A stretch of 64,000 nt of DNA from Sphingomonas sp. (GTDB lineage Bacteria; Pseudomonadota; Alphaproteobacteria; Sphingomonadales; Sphingomonadaceae): contig JAHBZH010000001.1 in the NCBI GenBank assembly GCA_019635535.1, positions 2,686,381-2,750,380 on the forward strand, in the 5' to 3' direction. A program made the translations under genes and the position numbers. Of the stretch, positions 33,145-43,580 are shown piece after piece. The notes beneath the pieces were generated by a model. That model searched no databases, was not told the origin of the DNA, and saw only the letters and a program-made list of their open reading frames with translations. Position 1 is the first letter of the stretch. Every line of letters begins with the position of its first letter.

Positions 33145-35095
33145 TCTCCGTCACCAGAGTGTCGGGCGACACCGGCTTGCGCAGCACCCGCGCCGAACCC
33201 AGCCACGTCTCGCCGTCCAGAGAGCGCATCTCGCCGGTGACGACGATCAGCGGCAGATCGGCGTCGAAGGCCGCGCGGGTGGCGCGCATCACGTCCTCGG
33301 CGGTGCGGCCGTCGGGCAAGCGATAGTCGCTGATCACCAGGTCGGGGATACGCTCGAAACCCGGCAGGGCGGCGGCCAGCTCGGCGAAGGAGCCATAGGC
33401 CTCGTAGCGCAGGCCCAAAGTGTCGAACAGCGCCGCCGCCGACCGGCGCACCAACGCATCGTCCTCGACATAGAGCGCGTAGAAGCCGGACAGGTCCATC
33501 GGTCCGGGCGGCCGCGTCGCTTCGAACCGCGGCAGCAGCTCCGGCGCGGTGCGGCTGTAGGGGAGTTCGAGCGAGAAGCGGGTGCCGCGCCCCAGCCGCG
33601 AGCGCATGTCGAACCGGTGTTCGGCGAGCAGCGGAATGATCGCGTTGACGATCGACAGGCCGAGCCCGACGCCCTTGTCGCGGTCGCGCTCGTCATTGCC
33701 GATCTGGACGAACGGGCTGAACACCCGCTCCCAGTCCGCCTCGTCGATGCCGATGCCGTTGTCGACGATGTCGATCCGCGCCCGGCCCGGCAAGCGCACC
33801 ACGCCGATCAGCACGGCGCGGCCGTCGCGCGCGGCATCGCTGTACTTCACGCCGTTGGACACGAGATTGCCGACGATCCGCCCGAGCAGGTGGCGATCGG
33901 AACGCACCGCGATCGGCCCCTCGCCCCGCCAGCGGACGCGCACATCGACGCCGCGCTCCCCGGCGACGGGCAGAAGCGGCGCCACCGCCTCCTCGATCAG
34001 CGCGCACAGATCGAAATCGGCGAGTTCGGCCTCGACGAAGCCGGATTCGAGCCGCGAGATGTCGAGCACGGCGTTGAACGAGGTGCGGGTGAGCCGCGCC
34101 GCGTCCTGGGCGAGCGTGAGCATCTCCCGACCGCGTGCCATGTCGCCCTGATCGAGCGCATGGCGGGCCGCACCGAGGAGGTTGGTGAGGGCCTGCATCG
34201 GCTGACGAAGGTCGTGCGCGGCATCGGCCAGGAACTTGGACTTGGCGACATTCTGCCCCTCGGCGAGCGCGCGCAGCGTGTCCTTCGCCTTGACCAGGGC
34301 GGCGGTCTTGGTCCGCGTCTCCTCCTGCGAGGCTTCGAGCCGGGCATTGCGGTCGGACAGCTCGCGCTCGCGCAGGAAGGCGTCGCGCGCGCCGCGCTCC
34401 AGCTCGACGGCGACGGCGCAGCCGATCACCGAAAAGGAGATGAGGAAGATCAGCGCGGCGACATTGTAATAGGACAGGGTCTTGGACAGGAAATCGAGCA
34501 GGCTGGTCGGCGAGGTCGTCTCGGTGGTCTGCGCGAAAATGAGGAAGCCGGTGCTCGCCAGCAAACAGAAGGCCGTCATCGCATAGACAGTCCGGCTGTC
34601 CAGCCGGAACAGGCCGAACAGGAACATCAGGATCATCGGCAGGCAGATGTAATAGAACAGATAATTGTACGGGAAGGACGAGGCGGCGATCATCGCCAGC
34701 GAGAGCAGGTAGAGCGCGCCGAGCCCGGCGCACAGGATCGGCGCCGCCCAGTCCGGCCGGTCGCGCCGCCAGACGAGCGCGGCGGCCATGGCGGCGATGC
34801 AGGCCGCGCCGATAAGCCGCAGCAGCAGGATCCGGTCGATCGCCGCGCCGAACTCCTCGTTGCGGTAGCTGTGGAACCAGTCCCAGCCGAAATAGGACAC
34901 CCAGATCAGCGCGAGCAGCACGACGGCGGCGCGGCGCGCGGTCGCCCAGCGCCGCGCCATTTCGTCGCGAAACGCGGTTTCCGGCCCGGCTTCGAAACGC
35001 GCCGGCGGCCAGAACATGTGCCTGAAGATGGCGAGCGCGCGGAAGGACGGCCGCCACGGGCCCCTGCCTTCAGCCTGCAATTCGCGTGTCGCCAC
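33089..35095 (-). CDS. Membrane hybrid histidine kinase
   Basis: A 668-residue sensor kinase from GTG 35095 (GGGGG upstream; an inner ATG at 35017 is possible). Six membrane helices span about residues 56-231, followed by a coiled coil (235-285). The HisKA domain has DAAHDLRQPMQAL with His294. The ATPase domain has N-box GNLVSNGVKY, DNGIGI and GVGLGLSIV. A C-terminal receiver (about 538-655) has phospho-Asp590 in VISDYRLPDG. There is no separate sensor domain, so the membrane bundle probably senses. Partner is the overlapping response regulator. Confidence 0.92.
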   Translation of the reverse strand: MATRELQAEGRGPWRPSFRALAIFRHMFWPPARFEAGPETAFRDEMARRWATARRAAVVLLALIWVSYFGWDWFHSYRNEEFGAAIDRILLLRLIGAACIAAMAAALVWRRDRPDWAAPILCAGLGALYLLSLAMIAASSFPYNYLFYYICLPMILMFLFGLFRLDSRTVYAMTAFCLLASTGFLIFAQTTETTSPTSLLDFLSKTLSYYNVAALIFLISFSVIGCAVAVELERGARDAFLRERELSDRNARLEASQEETRTKTAALVKAKDTLRALAEGQNVAKSKFLADAAHDLRQPMQALTNLLGAARHALDQGDMARGREMLTLAQDAARLTRTSFNAVLDISRLESGFVEAELADFDLCALIEEAVAPLLPVAGERGVDVRVRWRGEGPIAVRSDRHLLGRIVGNLVSNGVKYSDAARDGRAVLIGVVRLPGRARIDIVDNGIGIDEADWERVFSPFVQIGNDERDRDKGVGLGLSIVNAIIPLLAEHRFDMRSRLGRGTRFSLELPYSRTAPELLPRFEATRPPGPMDLSGFYALYVEDDALVRRSAAALFDTLGLRYEAYGSFAELAAALPGFERIPDLVISDYRLPDGRTAEDVMRATRAAFDADLPLIVVTGEMRSLDGETWLGSARVLRKPVSPDTLVTEISALCLQAALAQGSQSRA

Positions 35096-35149
35096 CTTTC
35101 ACCCCCGCCATCATCCTAGTCGCACGGCGGGGGCGCGCAAGCAGCAGGC

Positions 35150-35869
35150 TCAGCCGACGATGGTGCAATCCTCGCCGGCGACGCGCAGGCGGCGACATAT
35201 GCCGGCCGCGTCCGGGCCGCTGGCGCGCAGCCGGTAGAGCGTGCGTTCGCCAGACTGGACGGCAACGACATTGTGGCTGAGCGGCGCGAGATAGCGGAAA
35301 CGGCCGGACAGGCCGCTCCACGCGCGGTTCGCCGACGCCTGGCTGGAAAAGGCGCCGAGCTGGATCGTTCCGCCGCTCGCGGCAGGAGCCTGCGGCGGCG
35401 GTGCGGGCGTTTGTGCCGCGGTCGCGGGGGGGGCAGCCTTGGGTGCCGGCTCGGGCCGCGCGACCGGCGCTTCGGGGACGGTGTCGGTGTTGAGCCGGCC
35501 TTCCGGCGTGCGGCCGGCGCTCGCCGCATAAGCAGTGTCACCTTCGCCCGCGACATTCATCCCGCCGGGATCGTCGGGACGGACCTTGTAATCGCCCTCG
35601 GGCGCGGCGATCAGCGTGCCGTCCGCCTCGCTTTCGCCCCGGTTGCCGAGCCAGAACAGGCCGCCGACGATCAGGCCGATCGCGAGCAGACCGATCACGA
35701 CGGCGCCGATCAGCTTGGCGAGGCCGGGTCCCGAGCCTTCGCTTTCCTCTTCGACCGCCTCGAGCCAGGGCAGCCGGTCCTCGTCCGCCGTCTCGCGGAA
35801 ATCCACGGTTCCGGTCTCGCCTTCCGGCACTGCGTCGCTCTCCGTCTCGTCCCCCCGGCGGCGTGGCAT
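35150..35869 (-). CDS. SPOR-domain membrane protein
   Basis: A 239-residue bitopic protein: acidic cytoplasmic N-terminus (1-50), one membrane helix (about 54-75), a long Pro/Ala-rich periplasmic linker and a C-terminal SPOR domain (about 165-239) beginning GTIQLGAFSSQASANRAW. SPOR domains bind denuded glycan strands at the division septum. ATG 35869 overlaps the argS stop by 1 nt, so the two are coupled. Cysteines at 224 and 234 in the SPOR domain could form a disulfide. Confidence 0.88.
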   Translation of the reverse strand: MPRRRGDETESDAVPEGETGTVDFRETADEDRLPWLEAVEEESEGSGPGLAKLIGAVVIGLLAIGLIVGGLFWLGNRGESEADGTLIAAPEGDYKVRPDDPGGMNVAGEGDTAYAASAGRTPEGRLNTDTVPEAPVARPEPAPKAAPPATAAQTPAPPPQAPAASGGTIQLGAFSSQASANRAWSGLSGRFRYLAPLSHNVVAVQSGERTLYRLRASGPDAAGICRRLRVAGEDCTIVG

Positions 35870-37611
35870 CAGCTCATCTCCTCGACGGCCTCCACGCCCA
35901 TCAGCGCCAGGCCATTGCGGACAATCTGCCCGATCGCGTCGGCCAGTTCCAGCCGCGCGCGTGTCAAATCGGGATTCTGTGCCACCAGGAAACGTTTTTC
36001 GGGATCGTCATTGCCCTTGTTCCACTGGGCGTGGAAGGCGGCGGCCAGATCGCCGAGATAGAAAGCGATGCGATGCGGCTCGTGGCTCGCCGCCGCGCCT
36101 TCGACGATGCGCGGAAATTGCGCGGCGAGCTTGACCAGGTCGAGCTCGTCGGCGTCGAGCAGCGCCAGATCCGCCGTCTCGGGCAGCTTCAGCCCCTCCT
36201 CCTTCGCCCGGCGATGGAGCGAGCGGATGCGGGCATGGGCATATTGGACGTAGAAGACCGGATTGTCCTTGGACGCTTCGACCACCTTGGCGAAGTCGAA
36301 ATCCATCTGCGCGTCGGCCTTGCGGGTGAGCATGGTGAAGCGCACCACGTCCTTGCCGACCTCGTTCACGACATCGGCGAGCGTGACGAAATTGCCCGAG
36401 CGCTTCGACATCTTCACCGGCTCGCCGCCGCGCAGCAGCTTGACCATCTGGACCAGCTTCACGTCGAACGGCGTCTTGCCCCCAGGATTATCGGCGGTCA
36501 GCGCCGCGACCGCCGCCTTGATCCGCTTCACCGTCCCGGCATGGTCGGCGCCCCAGATGTCGATCAGCTGGTCGGCGTTCTGGGCTTTCTGGAAATGATA
36601 AGCGAGATCGGCGCCGAAATAGGTCCAGCTTCCGTCCGACTTCTTGATCGGCCGGTCCTGGTCGTCGCCGAACCGGGTCGCGCGGAACAGCGGCAGCTCG
36701 ACCGGCTCCCAATCCTCCGGCGTCTCGCCCTTGGGCGCCTCCAGCATCCCGTCATAGACGAGGTCGCGCGCGCGCAGCCATTTCTCCGCCGCCTCGGGCC
36801 TGCCCGCCGCCTGCAATTCCGCTTCGGACGAGAACAGGTCGTGATGGATGCCGAGCAGGCCGAGATCGTGCTTGATCATCACCAGCATCGCCGCGACCGC
36901 TTCGGAGCGGAACAGCGTCAGCCACTCGCTTTCGGGCTTGCCGACAAAGGTATCGCCATGCTCGGCCGCGAGCTTCCGCCCGACCGGGATCAGATAGTCG
37001 CCCGGATAGAGCCCCTCCGGGATTTCGCCGATCTCCTCGCCCAGCGCCTCGCGGTAGCGCAGGTGCGCCGAGCGGGCGAGCACGTCGACCTGGCCGCCCG
37101 CGTCGTTGACATAATATTCGCGGATCACCTTGTGCCCGGCATATTCGAGCACCGAGGCCAGCGCATCGCCGACCACCGCCCCCCGGCAATGGCCCATATG
37201 CATCGGCCCGGTCGGATTGGCCGAGACATATTCGACATTGACGGTCTGGCCGCCGCCCAGGTCCGAACGCCCGTAATCGCCGCCGTCCGCCAGGATCGCG
37301 CCCAGCTCGGCTTCCCAGACGCCCCGCGCCAGCCGCAGGTTTATGAAGCCCGGCCCCGCGACCTCGGCGCTTTCCACTTCGTCCAGCGCGCCCAGCTTCG
37401 CCGCGATCGCTTCCGCCAGCGCGCGCGGATTGGCGCCGGCGCGCTTGGCCAGCACCATCGCGGCGTTGGTCGCGAGATCGCCATGCGACGGATCGCGCGG
37501 CGGCTCGACCGCGACCGCATTGCGCTCGATCCCGGGCGTCAGCGCGCCCTCGGCTTCGAGGACGTCGAGCGCGTCGTTCACATAAGCGGCGAAACGGGCG
37601 TAAAGGGTCAC
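35869..37611 (-). CDS. argS: Arginyl-tRNA synthetase
   Basis: Class I aminoacyl-tRNA synthetase charging tRNA-Arg, 580 residues from GTG 37611, chosen because GGAAG is 7 nt upstream; an in-frame GTG at 37623 has no ribosome site. The N-terminal additional domain contains [17 protein letters not shown], the HIGH-like motif is [18 protein letters not shown], and the KMSKS loop is [17 protein letters not shown]. The C-terminal anticodon domain has [14 protein letters not shown]. It is followed by the overlapping SPOR gene. Confidence 0.96.
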   Translation of the reverse strand: MTLYARFAAYVNDALDVLEAEGALTPGIERNAVAVEPPRDPSHGDLATNAAMVLAKRAGANPRALAEAIAAKLGALDEVESAEVAGPGFINLRLARGVWEAELGAILADGGDYGRSDLGGGQTVNVEYVSANPTGPMHMGHCRGAVVGDALASVLEYAGHKVIREYYVNDAGGQVDVLARSAHLRYREALGEEIGEIPEGLYPGDYLIPVGRKLAAEHGDTFVGKPESEWLTLFRSEAVAAMLVMIKHDLGLLGIHHDLFSSEAELQAAGRPEAAEKWLRARDLVYDGMLEAPKGETPEDWEPVELPLFRATRFGDDQDRPIKKSDGSWTYFGADLAYHFQKAQNADQLIDIWGADHAGTVKRIKAAVAALTADNPGGKTPFDVKLVQMVKLLRGGEPVKMSKRSGNFVTLADVVNEVGKDVVRFTMLTRKADAQMDFDFAKVVEASKDNPVFYVQYAHARIRSLHRRAKEEGLKLPETADLALLDADELDLVKLAAQFPRIVEGAAASHEPHRIAFYLGDLAAAFHAQWNKGNDDPEKRFLVAQNPDLTRARLELADAIGQIVRNGLALMGVEAVEEMS

Positions 37612-37683
37612 TAGGGCTTCCACTGCTAAAGGACGCGCGGCCTTAGCTTAGCTGTCGTCCAATTTGAAGCGTATCGCTTCAGC

Positions 37684-38844
37684 TCAGAAACCCTCCGGCA
37701 TGTCCGCCGGGCCGACCAGCGCCTCGTAGCGGCGGATCGCGTAGCGATCGGTCATGCCGGCGATGAAATCGCCGATCGCGCGCGCGGTACGGACAGGATC
37801 GCCGTCCGTCACGCGCCATTCCGCCGGCAGCCGCGCCGGATCGGCGCGATAGGCGGCGAACAGGCCGGCCAGCACGGATTGCGCCCGGTCGCGCACCGCC
37901 TTGACCGCGGGCGCGTCGTACATGCGCGCATAGAGGAATGCCTTCAGCTCCCGTTCCTGCCTCGCCAGGGCATCGGAAAAGCCCGCCAGCGCCCGGCCCG
38001 CGCCGCGCACATCGTCGGCGCTCGTCACCTCCGCTTCGCCGATCCGCCGCCGCGTCTCGGCCAGCACGTCGTTCACCATCGCACCGATCTGCTCGCGGAT
38101 CAGCTCGGGCACCAGCCGCGCGGGCGCCACGTCCGGATAGCGCGCCGTCACCGCCGCCCAGTTCGCGGCGACGAGCGGTACCTGGAGCACATCGTCCAGC
38201 GCGAACAGGCCGGAGCGCAGGCCGTCGTCGATGTCGTGATTGTCATAGGCGATGTCGTCGGAAATCGCGGCGATCTGCGCCTCCAGCCCCGGCCAGGTGG
38301 CGAGATCGAGCGCAAAGTCCGCGTCCGCCTCGGCCAGTGCCCAGGTCGGACGCGCGACCGGCCCGTTATGCTTGGCCAGCCCCTCCAGCGTCTCCCAACT
38401 GAGGTTCAGCCCGTCGCAGCGCGGATAAGGCGTTTCCAGCTTCGTCAGCAGCCGGATCGTGTGGGCGTTGTGATCGAAGCCGCCCGCATCCGCCATCGCC
38501 GCCTGCAGCACGTCCTCGCCGGCATGGCCGAAGGGCGGATGGCCGATATCGTGGGCGAGGCACAAAGCCTCGGTCAGATCCTCGTTGAGGCCCAGCGCGC
38601 GCGCCATGGTCCGGCCGATCTGCGCGACTTCCAGGCTGTGGGTCAGCCGCACCCGGAAATGATCGCCGTCGGGCGCGACGAAGACCTGGGTCTTGTGGCG
38701 CAGGCGGCGGAACGGGATCGAATGGATGATCCGGTCGCGGTCGCGCTGGAAGGCGTCGCGCGGCCCCCGCATCGCGCGCGTTTCCTCTTCATGCCGGCGG
38801 CCTCTGCTGCGGGCCGGATCGGAGGAATAGGGGGCAAGGATCAT
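37684..38844 (-). CDS. dGTPase-like HD-domain triphosphohydrolase
   Basis: Deoxyguanosinetriphosphate triphosphohydrolase-like protein of 386 residues. It has the HD-domain metal site: RLTHSLEVAQIGR, LAHDIGHPPFGHAGEDVL with the H-D pair, FDHNAHTIRLLTKLE, and IAAISDDIAYDNHDIDDGLR. It cleaves a dNTP to the nucleoside and triphosphate; substrate preference cannot be read. The start overlaps the stop of the upstream TPR/SPOR gene by 4 nt, and argS follows 72 nt downstream. Confidence 0.93.
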   Translation of the reverse strand: MILAPYSSDPARSRGRRHEEETRAMRGPRDAFQRDRDRIIHSIPFRRLRHKTQVFVAPDGDHFRVRLTHSLEVAQIGRTMARALGLNEDLTEALCLAHDIGHPPFGHAGEDVLQAAMADAGGFDHNAHTIRLLTKLETPYPRCDGLNLSWETLEGLAKHNGPVARPTWALAEADADFALDLATWPGLEAQIAAISDDIAYDNHDIDDGLRSGLFALDDVLQVPLVAANWAAVTARYPDVAPARLVPELIREQIGAMVNDVLAETRRRIGEAEVTSADDVRGAGRALAGFSDALARQERELKAFLYARMYDAPAVKAVRDRAQSVLAGLFAAYRADPARLPAEWRVTDGDPVRTARAIGDFIAGMTDRYAIRRYEALVGPADMPEGF

Positions 38845-40526
38845 CGCGTCTGGAGGCGCTCTATCTCCTGGCCCTGGGGGCTTGTCCAGGCAAAAGCCGA
38901 CAGGTTCTGCGCGGCCAGCCGGTTGACGAAGGCCTGCGCCTCGCGCGCGGTGGGAAACGGGCCGACCAGCAGCCGGTTGGTCGCGTTGAGCGGCGTCGTC
39001 CAGGCCTGCTGGCGGCCGAGCAGGTCGGGGGCGAGGCCGCGCAGCCGGGCGAACTCACGCGGGAGGGTCGCCTTGTTGGCGCCGCCGGCGATCTGCACCC
39101 AGTGGCGGCTCGGATGCGCCGGCTGGGCCGGGCGCTGGCGCTGCGCGCGCTGCGGCGTCGGGCGCGCGGGCTCGGCTGCCGGCGGCGCCGGACGCTGCGC
39201 CGCCGGTGCGGGCGGCGGCCTGTCTTGCGGCAATTCGTTCACCACGGCCGCGATCTCGGCGAAAGGTCGCGTCTGGACCGGCACGATCGATGGCGGCGCC
39301 GCGGCCGTTGGTGCCGCCGACGCTTCACCGGGCTGTGGCCCGCCGGGCGTCAGCGAGAAGCCGGGCGCGGCGTCCGGCGGCGTATTGGGCTGGAATCGCG
39401 CCAGCGGCGGCGCCTGGGTCATGGCGGGCGGCGGCGGGGAGGACGCCGGGGCAGGTGCCTCCGCGCCGCGCCTGGCGTCGTTCTGCGCGGTTTGGGATTG
39501 CTGATCGCGGCGTTCCTCCAGCCGGCTGCGCGTGCCCGGCGACGGGCGCAATCCGATCCCTTCGCGCTCTTCCGTGGTTTCGGTCGCCCCGGGCCGCCGC
39601 CGGGCCGCCGAGGAGCCCGGCTCGTTGTTGCGCGACCGCGCCGCCGCGGCTGGAAGCCCGTTCTGCGCCAGGGCCAGCGCGCCCGGATCGGCACTGGCGG
39701 CGCCCGCCGAAGCGGTCGCGACCGTGCCATTGCCGGGGAAGTGGCCGAAATGGGCAGCCAGGGCCTTCTCGGCCGGGTTGAGTCCTGCCATCTGCGTCAG
39801 GAACGGTGCCATGCGCGCCGCGGCCTGGGGCGGCATCAGCCGTTCCACGATACGATTCGCGCCGCCGGCATCGCCGGTCAGAGCCAGCACGAAGGCCTGG
39901 GTACGCCAGGCGGCGCGTTCCCGCGCGCGCAACTGGCCGTCGATCACCCGCAAGGCCGCCTCGCGCTGGCCGCTGATCGCCAGCGAAATCGCCAGCCTTC
40001 GCCGGATTTCCGGATCGTCGCGGTGGCGCAGCGACATCGCATAGTCGCGCTGTGCCCGGGCCGGATCGCCGATCGTGTCGTAGGCGAGACCGCGGTCGCC
40101 GGCGATCTCGGCCTCCGGCGCGCCGAGCGCCACGGCCTCCGCGAACAGATCGAGCGCCGGCTGCCCGCGCTCCATGCGGGCGAAGGCGGAGGCCATGCCC
40201 GCCTTGGCGCGCGCATCGCGCCCGTCAATCTCGTCGGCGCGCGAAAAGAAGGTGAGCGCCGCCTGCGGATCGCCCATTTCGAGCGCCACGCGGCCGGCGC
40301 CGATCAGCGCGGAGATGCTGCGCGGATTTTCCGCCAGCGCGGCGATGTGGCGGCGCAATTCCTCGCCCGCGCCGTTGTCGAGAGGCTGGACGATCGCACC
40401 CGGCGGCAGATTGGCGGGCCGCGACGGCGCCTCGTTCCTGTCCTGAGCAGCCGCCGGCGCGGCCAGAAGGGTTCCAGCCGCCAGCAGCGTCAGGCTGCGG
40501 CGGCCCCCCGGCATCCATGAGATCAT
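38841..40526 (-). CDS. Secreted TPR/SPOR-domain protein
   Basis: A 561-residue exported protein from ATG 40526 (40514 also possible; neither ribosome site is strong). The signal peptide ends about residue 28 (AAPAAAQD). Tetratricopeptide-like repeats span about 45-230 (IGAGRVALEMGDPQAALTFFSRA). A long disordered Pro/Ala/Gln-rich linker follows. A SPOR domain (about 480-555; SRHWVQIAGGANKATLPREF, LVGPFPTAREAQAFVNRL) closes the protein. It is probably a septal peptidoglycan-binding protein, consistent with its place right after ftsZ. Confidence 0.85.
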   Translation of the reverse strand: MISWMPGGRRSLTLLAAGTLLAAPAAAQDRNEAPSRPANLPPGAIVQPLDNGAGEELRRHIAALAENPRSISALIGAGRVALEMGDPQAALTFFSRADEIDGRDARAKAGMASAFARMERGQPALDLFAEAVALGAPEAEIAGDRGLAYDTIGDPARAQRDYAMSLRHRDDPEIRRRLAISLAISGQREAALRVIDGQLRARERAAWRTQAFVLALTGDAGGANRIVERLMPPQAAARMAPFLTQMAGLNPAEKALAAHFGHFPGNGTVATASAGAASADPGALALAQNGLPAAAARSRNNEPGSSAARRRPGATETTEEREGIGLRPSPGTRSRLEERRDQQSQTAQNDARRGAEAPAPASSPPPPAMTQAPPLARFQPNTPPDAAPGFSLTPGGPQPGEASAAPTAAAPPSIVPVQTRPFAEIAAVVNELPQDRPPPAPAAQRPAPPAAEPARPTPQRAQRQRPAQPAHPSRHWVQIAGGANKATLPREFARLRGLAPDLLGRQQAWTTPLNATNRLLVGPFPTAREAQAFVNRLAAQNLSAFAWTSPQGQEIERLQTR

Positions 40527-40661
40527 GGCCCGGCTAGAGCGGCGCGCGCCTGTACGGACAATGACCGGCAGCGCCTCTTGCGGCAAATCGGTGCGCGGAA
40601 ACGATGAACGGGGCACGACGGCGGCCCTCCCCGTGCCGGCGGCGCAGGGAGGCGGTCCGGC

Positions 40662-42194
40662 CTATTGATTGTTCTGGCGGTTGAGGAAGCGCGGAATGTC
40701 GAGCGGGTCGCGGCCGGCCCCCGCGCGCGGGCTCTCCTCGTCCTCGACCTTGGGAGCGCCGCGCGCGATGCTCGACATGCGCTCGAACAAGGTGCCGCCC
40801 TCGCGCGCCGCGGGAGCTTCCTCCTCCTGCTGCGCCGCGGGCTCCGCGCCGCGGGTCAGCCAGGACCGGCGTTCGCTCTGGCTCAGATCCTCGTCGCCGC
40901 GCAGCGCCGGCAGTATCTCCTCGCCGTCCATCGTGTCGAGCAGCAATTCGTCGGCGTCATCCTCGGCGGGCTGGTCGAGGAGCATTTCGGCCGGCGCCTC
41001 GACATTTTCGTCGATGAAGCTGACCGTCTCCTCCTCGGCCGTCTCGGCGTCGGCGATCGGCTCGGGCGGAGTGAGCGTGATCGGCGGCGTCATTTCGGCG
41101 GCAGCCTCGGCGGGCGCGGGCATGTCCTCGACCGGCGCCGGCGCGGCGGCGGCCGGCGCGGCCTCCGCCGTGCGCGAGCCCGGGAAGGTGAAAACCTTGG
41201 CCTGGAGCGGTGCGGCCTGGGTGGCCTCCTCGACGTCGATGCCGGTGGCGACCACCGACACGCGGATCTTGCCGTCCAGGTCGTTATTGAAGGCCGAGCC
41301 CCAGATGATGTTGGCGTCGGGGTCGACCAGCTCCTTGATATGGTTGGCGGCCTCGTCGACCTCCATCAGGCGCATGTCCTCGCCGCCGGTGATCGAGATG
41401 ATGACGCCCTTGGCGCCCTTCATGGAGACGCCGTCGAGCAGCGGGTTGGCGATCGCCTGCTCGGCGGCTTCGATCGCGCGATTGTCGCCGCCGGCCTCGC
41501 CGGTGCCCATCATCGCCTTGCCCATCTCGCTCATCACCGAGCGGACGTCGGCGAAATCGAGGTTGATGAGGCCGGGCATGACCATCAGGTCGGTGATGCC
41601 GCGCACGCCCTGCTGCAGCACCTCGTCCGCCATCTGGAACGCTTCCTTGAAGGTCGTGTTCGGGTTGGCGATGCGGAACAGGTTCTGGTTGGGAATGACG
41701 ATCAGCGTGTCGACATGCTGCTGGAGCTCGTCAATGCCGGAATCCGCGGAACGGGCGCGGCGCGCGCCTTCGAAGCTGAACGGCTTGGTGACGACGCCGA
41801 CGGTCAGGATGCCGCGGTCGCGCGCCGCCTTGGCGATGACCGGGGCGGCGCCCGTGCCGGTGCCGCCGCCCATGCCGGCGGCGATGAAGCACATATGCGC
41901 GCCGTCGAGCGCCTGCTCGATGTCCATGATCGCCTCTTCGGCGGCGGCCTTGCCGATCTCCGGCCGGGAGCCGGCGCCGAGGCCCTGGGTGATCTTCGGG
42001 CCGAGCTGGATCTTGCGGTCGGCGGTCGAATAATTGAGCGCCTGGGCGTCGGTGTTGGCGACGATGAAATCGACCCCCTGCACATCCGACTGGATCATGT
42101 TGGCGATGGCGTTGCCGCCCGCGCCGCCGACCCCGATCACGCTGATCCTGGGGCGGAGTTCCTCCACTTCCGGACGGATGAAATCGATGCTCAT
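40662..42194 (-). CDS. ftsZ: Cell division protein FtsZ
   Basis: Tubulin-like GTPase forming the Z-ring, 510 residues from ATG 42194 with GGGGAG 8 nt upstream. The GTP-binding signature is [15 protein letters not shown], with the T7 loop [14 protein letters not shown]. After residue 320 there is a long acidic Ala/Pro/Glu-rich linker, as in other sphingomonads, and the conserved C-terminal peptide [12 protein letters not shown] that binds FtsA. It is separated from ftsA by 120 bp, the largest gap in the cluster, leaving room for its own promoter, though I cannot identify one. Confidence 0.97.
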   Translation of the reverse strand: MSIDFIRPEVEELRPRISVIGVGGAGGNAIANMIQSDVQGVDFIVANTDAQALNYSTADRKIQLGPKITQGLGAGSRPEIGKAAAEEAIMDIEQALDGAHMCFIAAGMGGGTGTGAAPVIAKAARDRGILTVGVVTKPFSFEGARRARSADSGIDELQQHVDTLIVIPNQNLFRIANPNTTFKEAFQMADEVLQQGVRGITDLMVMPGLINLDFADVRSVMSEMGKAMMGTGEAGGDNRAIEAAEQAIANPLLDGVSMKGAKGVIISITGGEDMRLMEVDEAANHIKELVDPDANIIWGSAFNNDLDGKIRVSVVATGIDVEEATQAAPLQAKVFTFPGSRTAEAAPAAAAPAPVEDMPAPAEAAAEMTPPITLTPPEPIADAETAEEETVSFIDENVEAPAEMLLDQPAEDDADELLLDTMDGEEILPALRGDEDLSQSERRSWLTRGAEPAAQQEEEAPAAREGGTLFERMSSIARGAPKVEDEESPRAGAGRDPLDIPRFLNRQNNQ

Positions 42195-42314
42195 CTGCAA
42201 TCTCCCCTACCCTGCCGCGACCGGCGGCGGATACCCGCTAACCCCTTTTGCACGATGCGATTCCACGGGGCGAGCGAAAAGTTAACGGTCATGCCGGGTT
42301 TTCCCCAGATTTCC

Positions 42315-43580
42315 TCAATACTGAGTCCGAAAAGCCGCGATCAGCCGCTGGAACATGTTTCCTCCCTGCCGCGCATCGCCCATAGGAGAGGCGAAGCGCG
42401 CGCCGATATCGGTCTCGCCCGATGCCGCGAACTGGGCGAGCCCGGCGAGCGTCGAGAAAGCAGGTCCGCTGTGCGCCTCGGGCAGTCCCGGCATGACCGG
42501 CCGGCCGACGCGCACCGTGCGGCCCAGCACTCCCTGGGCATAGTCCGCGATGCCCTTCAATTCAGCCCCGCCGCCGGTCAGCACGACCTGCCGGCCGAAC
42601 GGTCCGGCGAAGCCGAGCTCCTTCAGCGCCGCCTCAATCGCCGCGCCGAGCTGCTCGAGCCGCTGGCGGATGACGGTGACGAGCTGGGCGCGGGTGATGC
42701 GCGCGCTTTCCACGCCTTCCTGGTGACCGGCGATCGGCGCCAGCTCGATCATGTCGTGATTGTCGCGCGGGCTCATCATGGCAGAACCGTAGAAGCACTT
42801 GATCCGTTCCGCCTCGCCGCGCCTCGTGCCGAACGCAGCGGCGATATCGTCGGTGATGTCGCTGCCGCCGATCGGCAGCATCTTCAGCCCGACCAGCATC
42901 CCCCCGGCGAAGACCGAGACGTTGGTCACGCCCGCGCCCAATTCGACCAGAGCGACGCCCAGCTCGCGCTCCTCGTCGCTGAGGCAGGCCTTGCCGGCCG
43001 CGACCGGCGCCGCGACGATCGCCTCGACGCCGAGATGGGCGGAGCGCACGCACAGGTCGAGATTCTTCACCGGCGCCGGATCGGCGGCGATGACGTGGAT
43101 ATCGACGGCAAGGCGCTCGGCATGGAGCCCGCGCGGCTGCTTCACGCCGTTCATTCCGTCGATCGTGTAGAGCGCCGGCATGGCGTGGAGCACCATCCGC
43201 CCGGCCGGATCGATCGAGCCCTGCGCCGCGCTCAGCAGCGCATCGATGTCGCCGTCGGCGATCCGCGCCCCGCCGATGGCGACCTCGACCCTGGCGACGT
43301 CGCTGGTCACGCCACCGGCCGAATAGCCGACATGGACCTGATCGATATTCGTGCCCGCGATCCGCTCGGCCTGCTCGACCGCCTCGCGGATCGCCGCTTC
43401 GCTCTTCTCCATGTCGGCGATGAAGCCGCGCTTCACGCCCCGGCTCTCGCGCTGGCCGGTGCCGAGGATCTTGAGCCGGCCGTCGTCGGTCGGCTCGGCG
43501 ATCATCGCCGAGACCTTCGATGTGCCGACATCGAGCGCGGCGACGAGATTGCGGGTCGGGGACGGCGTCGGGCGGCGCAT
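42315..43580 (-). CDS. ftsA: Cell division protein FtsA
   Basis: Actin-like ATPase tethering FtsZ to the membrane, 421 residues. NLVAALDVGTSKVSAMIAE is the phosphate 1 loop, LVELGAGVTNVSVFAGGML the phosphate 2 region and QVVLTGGGAELKGIADYA the adenosine loop. The C-terminal GNMFQRLIAAFRTQY resembles the amphipathic membrane-targeting helix of FtsA. ATG 43580 overlaps the ftsQ stop (ATGA). Confidence 0.96.
   Translation of the reverse strand: MRRPTPSPTRNLVAALDVGTSKVSAMIAEPTDDGRLKILGTGQRESRGVKRGFIADMEKSEAAIREAVEQAERIAGTNIDQVHVGYSAGGVTSDVARVEVAIGGARIADGDIDALLSAAQGSIDPAGRMVLHAMPALYTIDGMNGVKQPRGLHAERLAVDIHVIAADPAPVKNLDLCVRSAHLGVEAIVAAPVAAGKACLSDEERELGVALVELGAGVTNVSVFAGGMLVGLKMLPIGGSDITDDIAAAFGTRRGEAERIKCFYGSAMMSPRDNHDMIELAPIAGHQEGVESARITRAQLVTVIRQRLEQLGAAIEAALKELGFAGPFGRQVVLTGGGAELKGIADYAQGVLGRTVRVGRPVMPGLPEAHSGPAFSTLAGLAQFAASGETDIGARFASPMGDARQGGNMFQRLIAAFRTQY

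Noticed and set aside
42195..42314. CtrA-type TTAA-N7-TTAA site before ftsZ
   Set aside because: Only isolated GTTAAC and GGTTAGC half-like sequences occur with wrong spacing, so a CtrA site is not supported.
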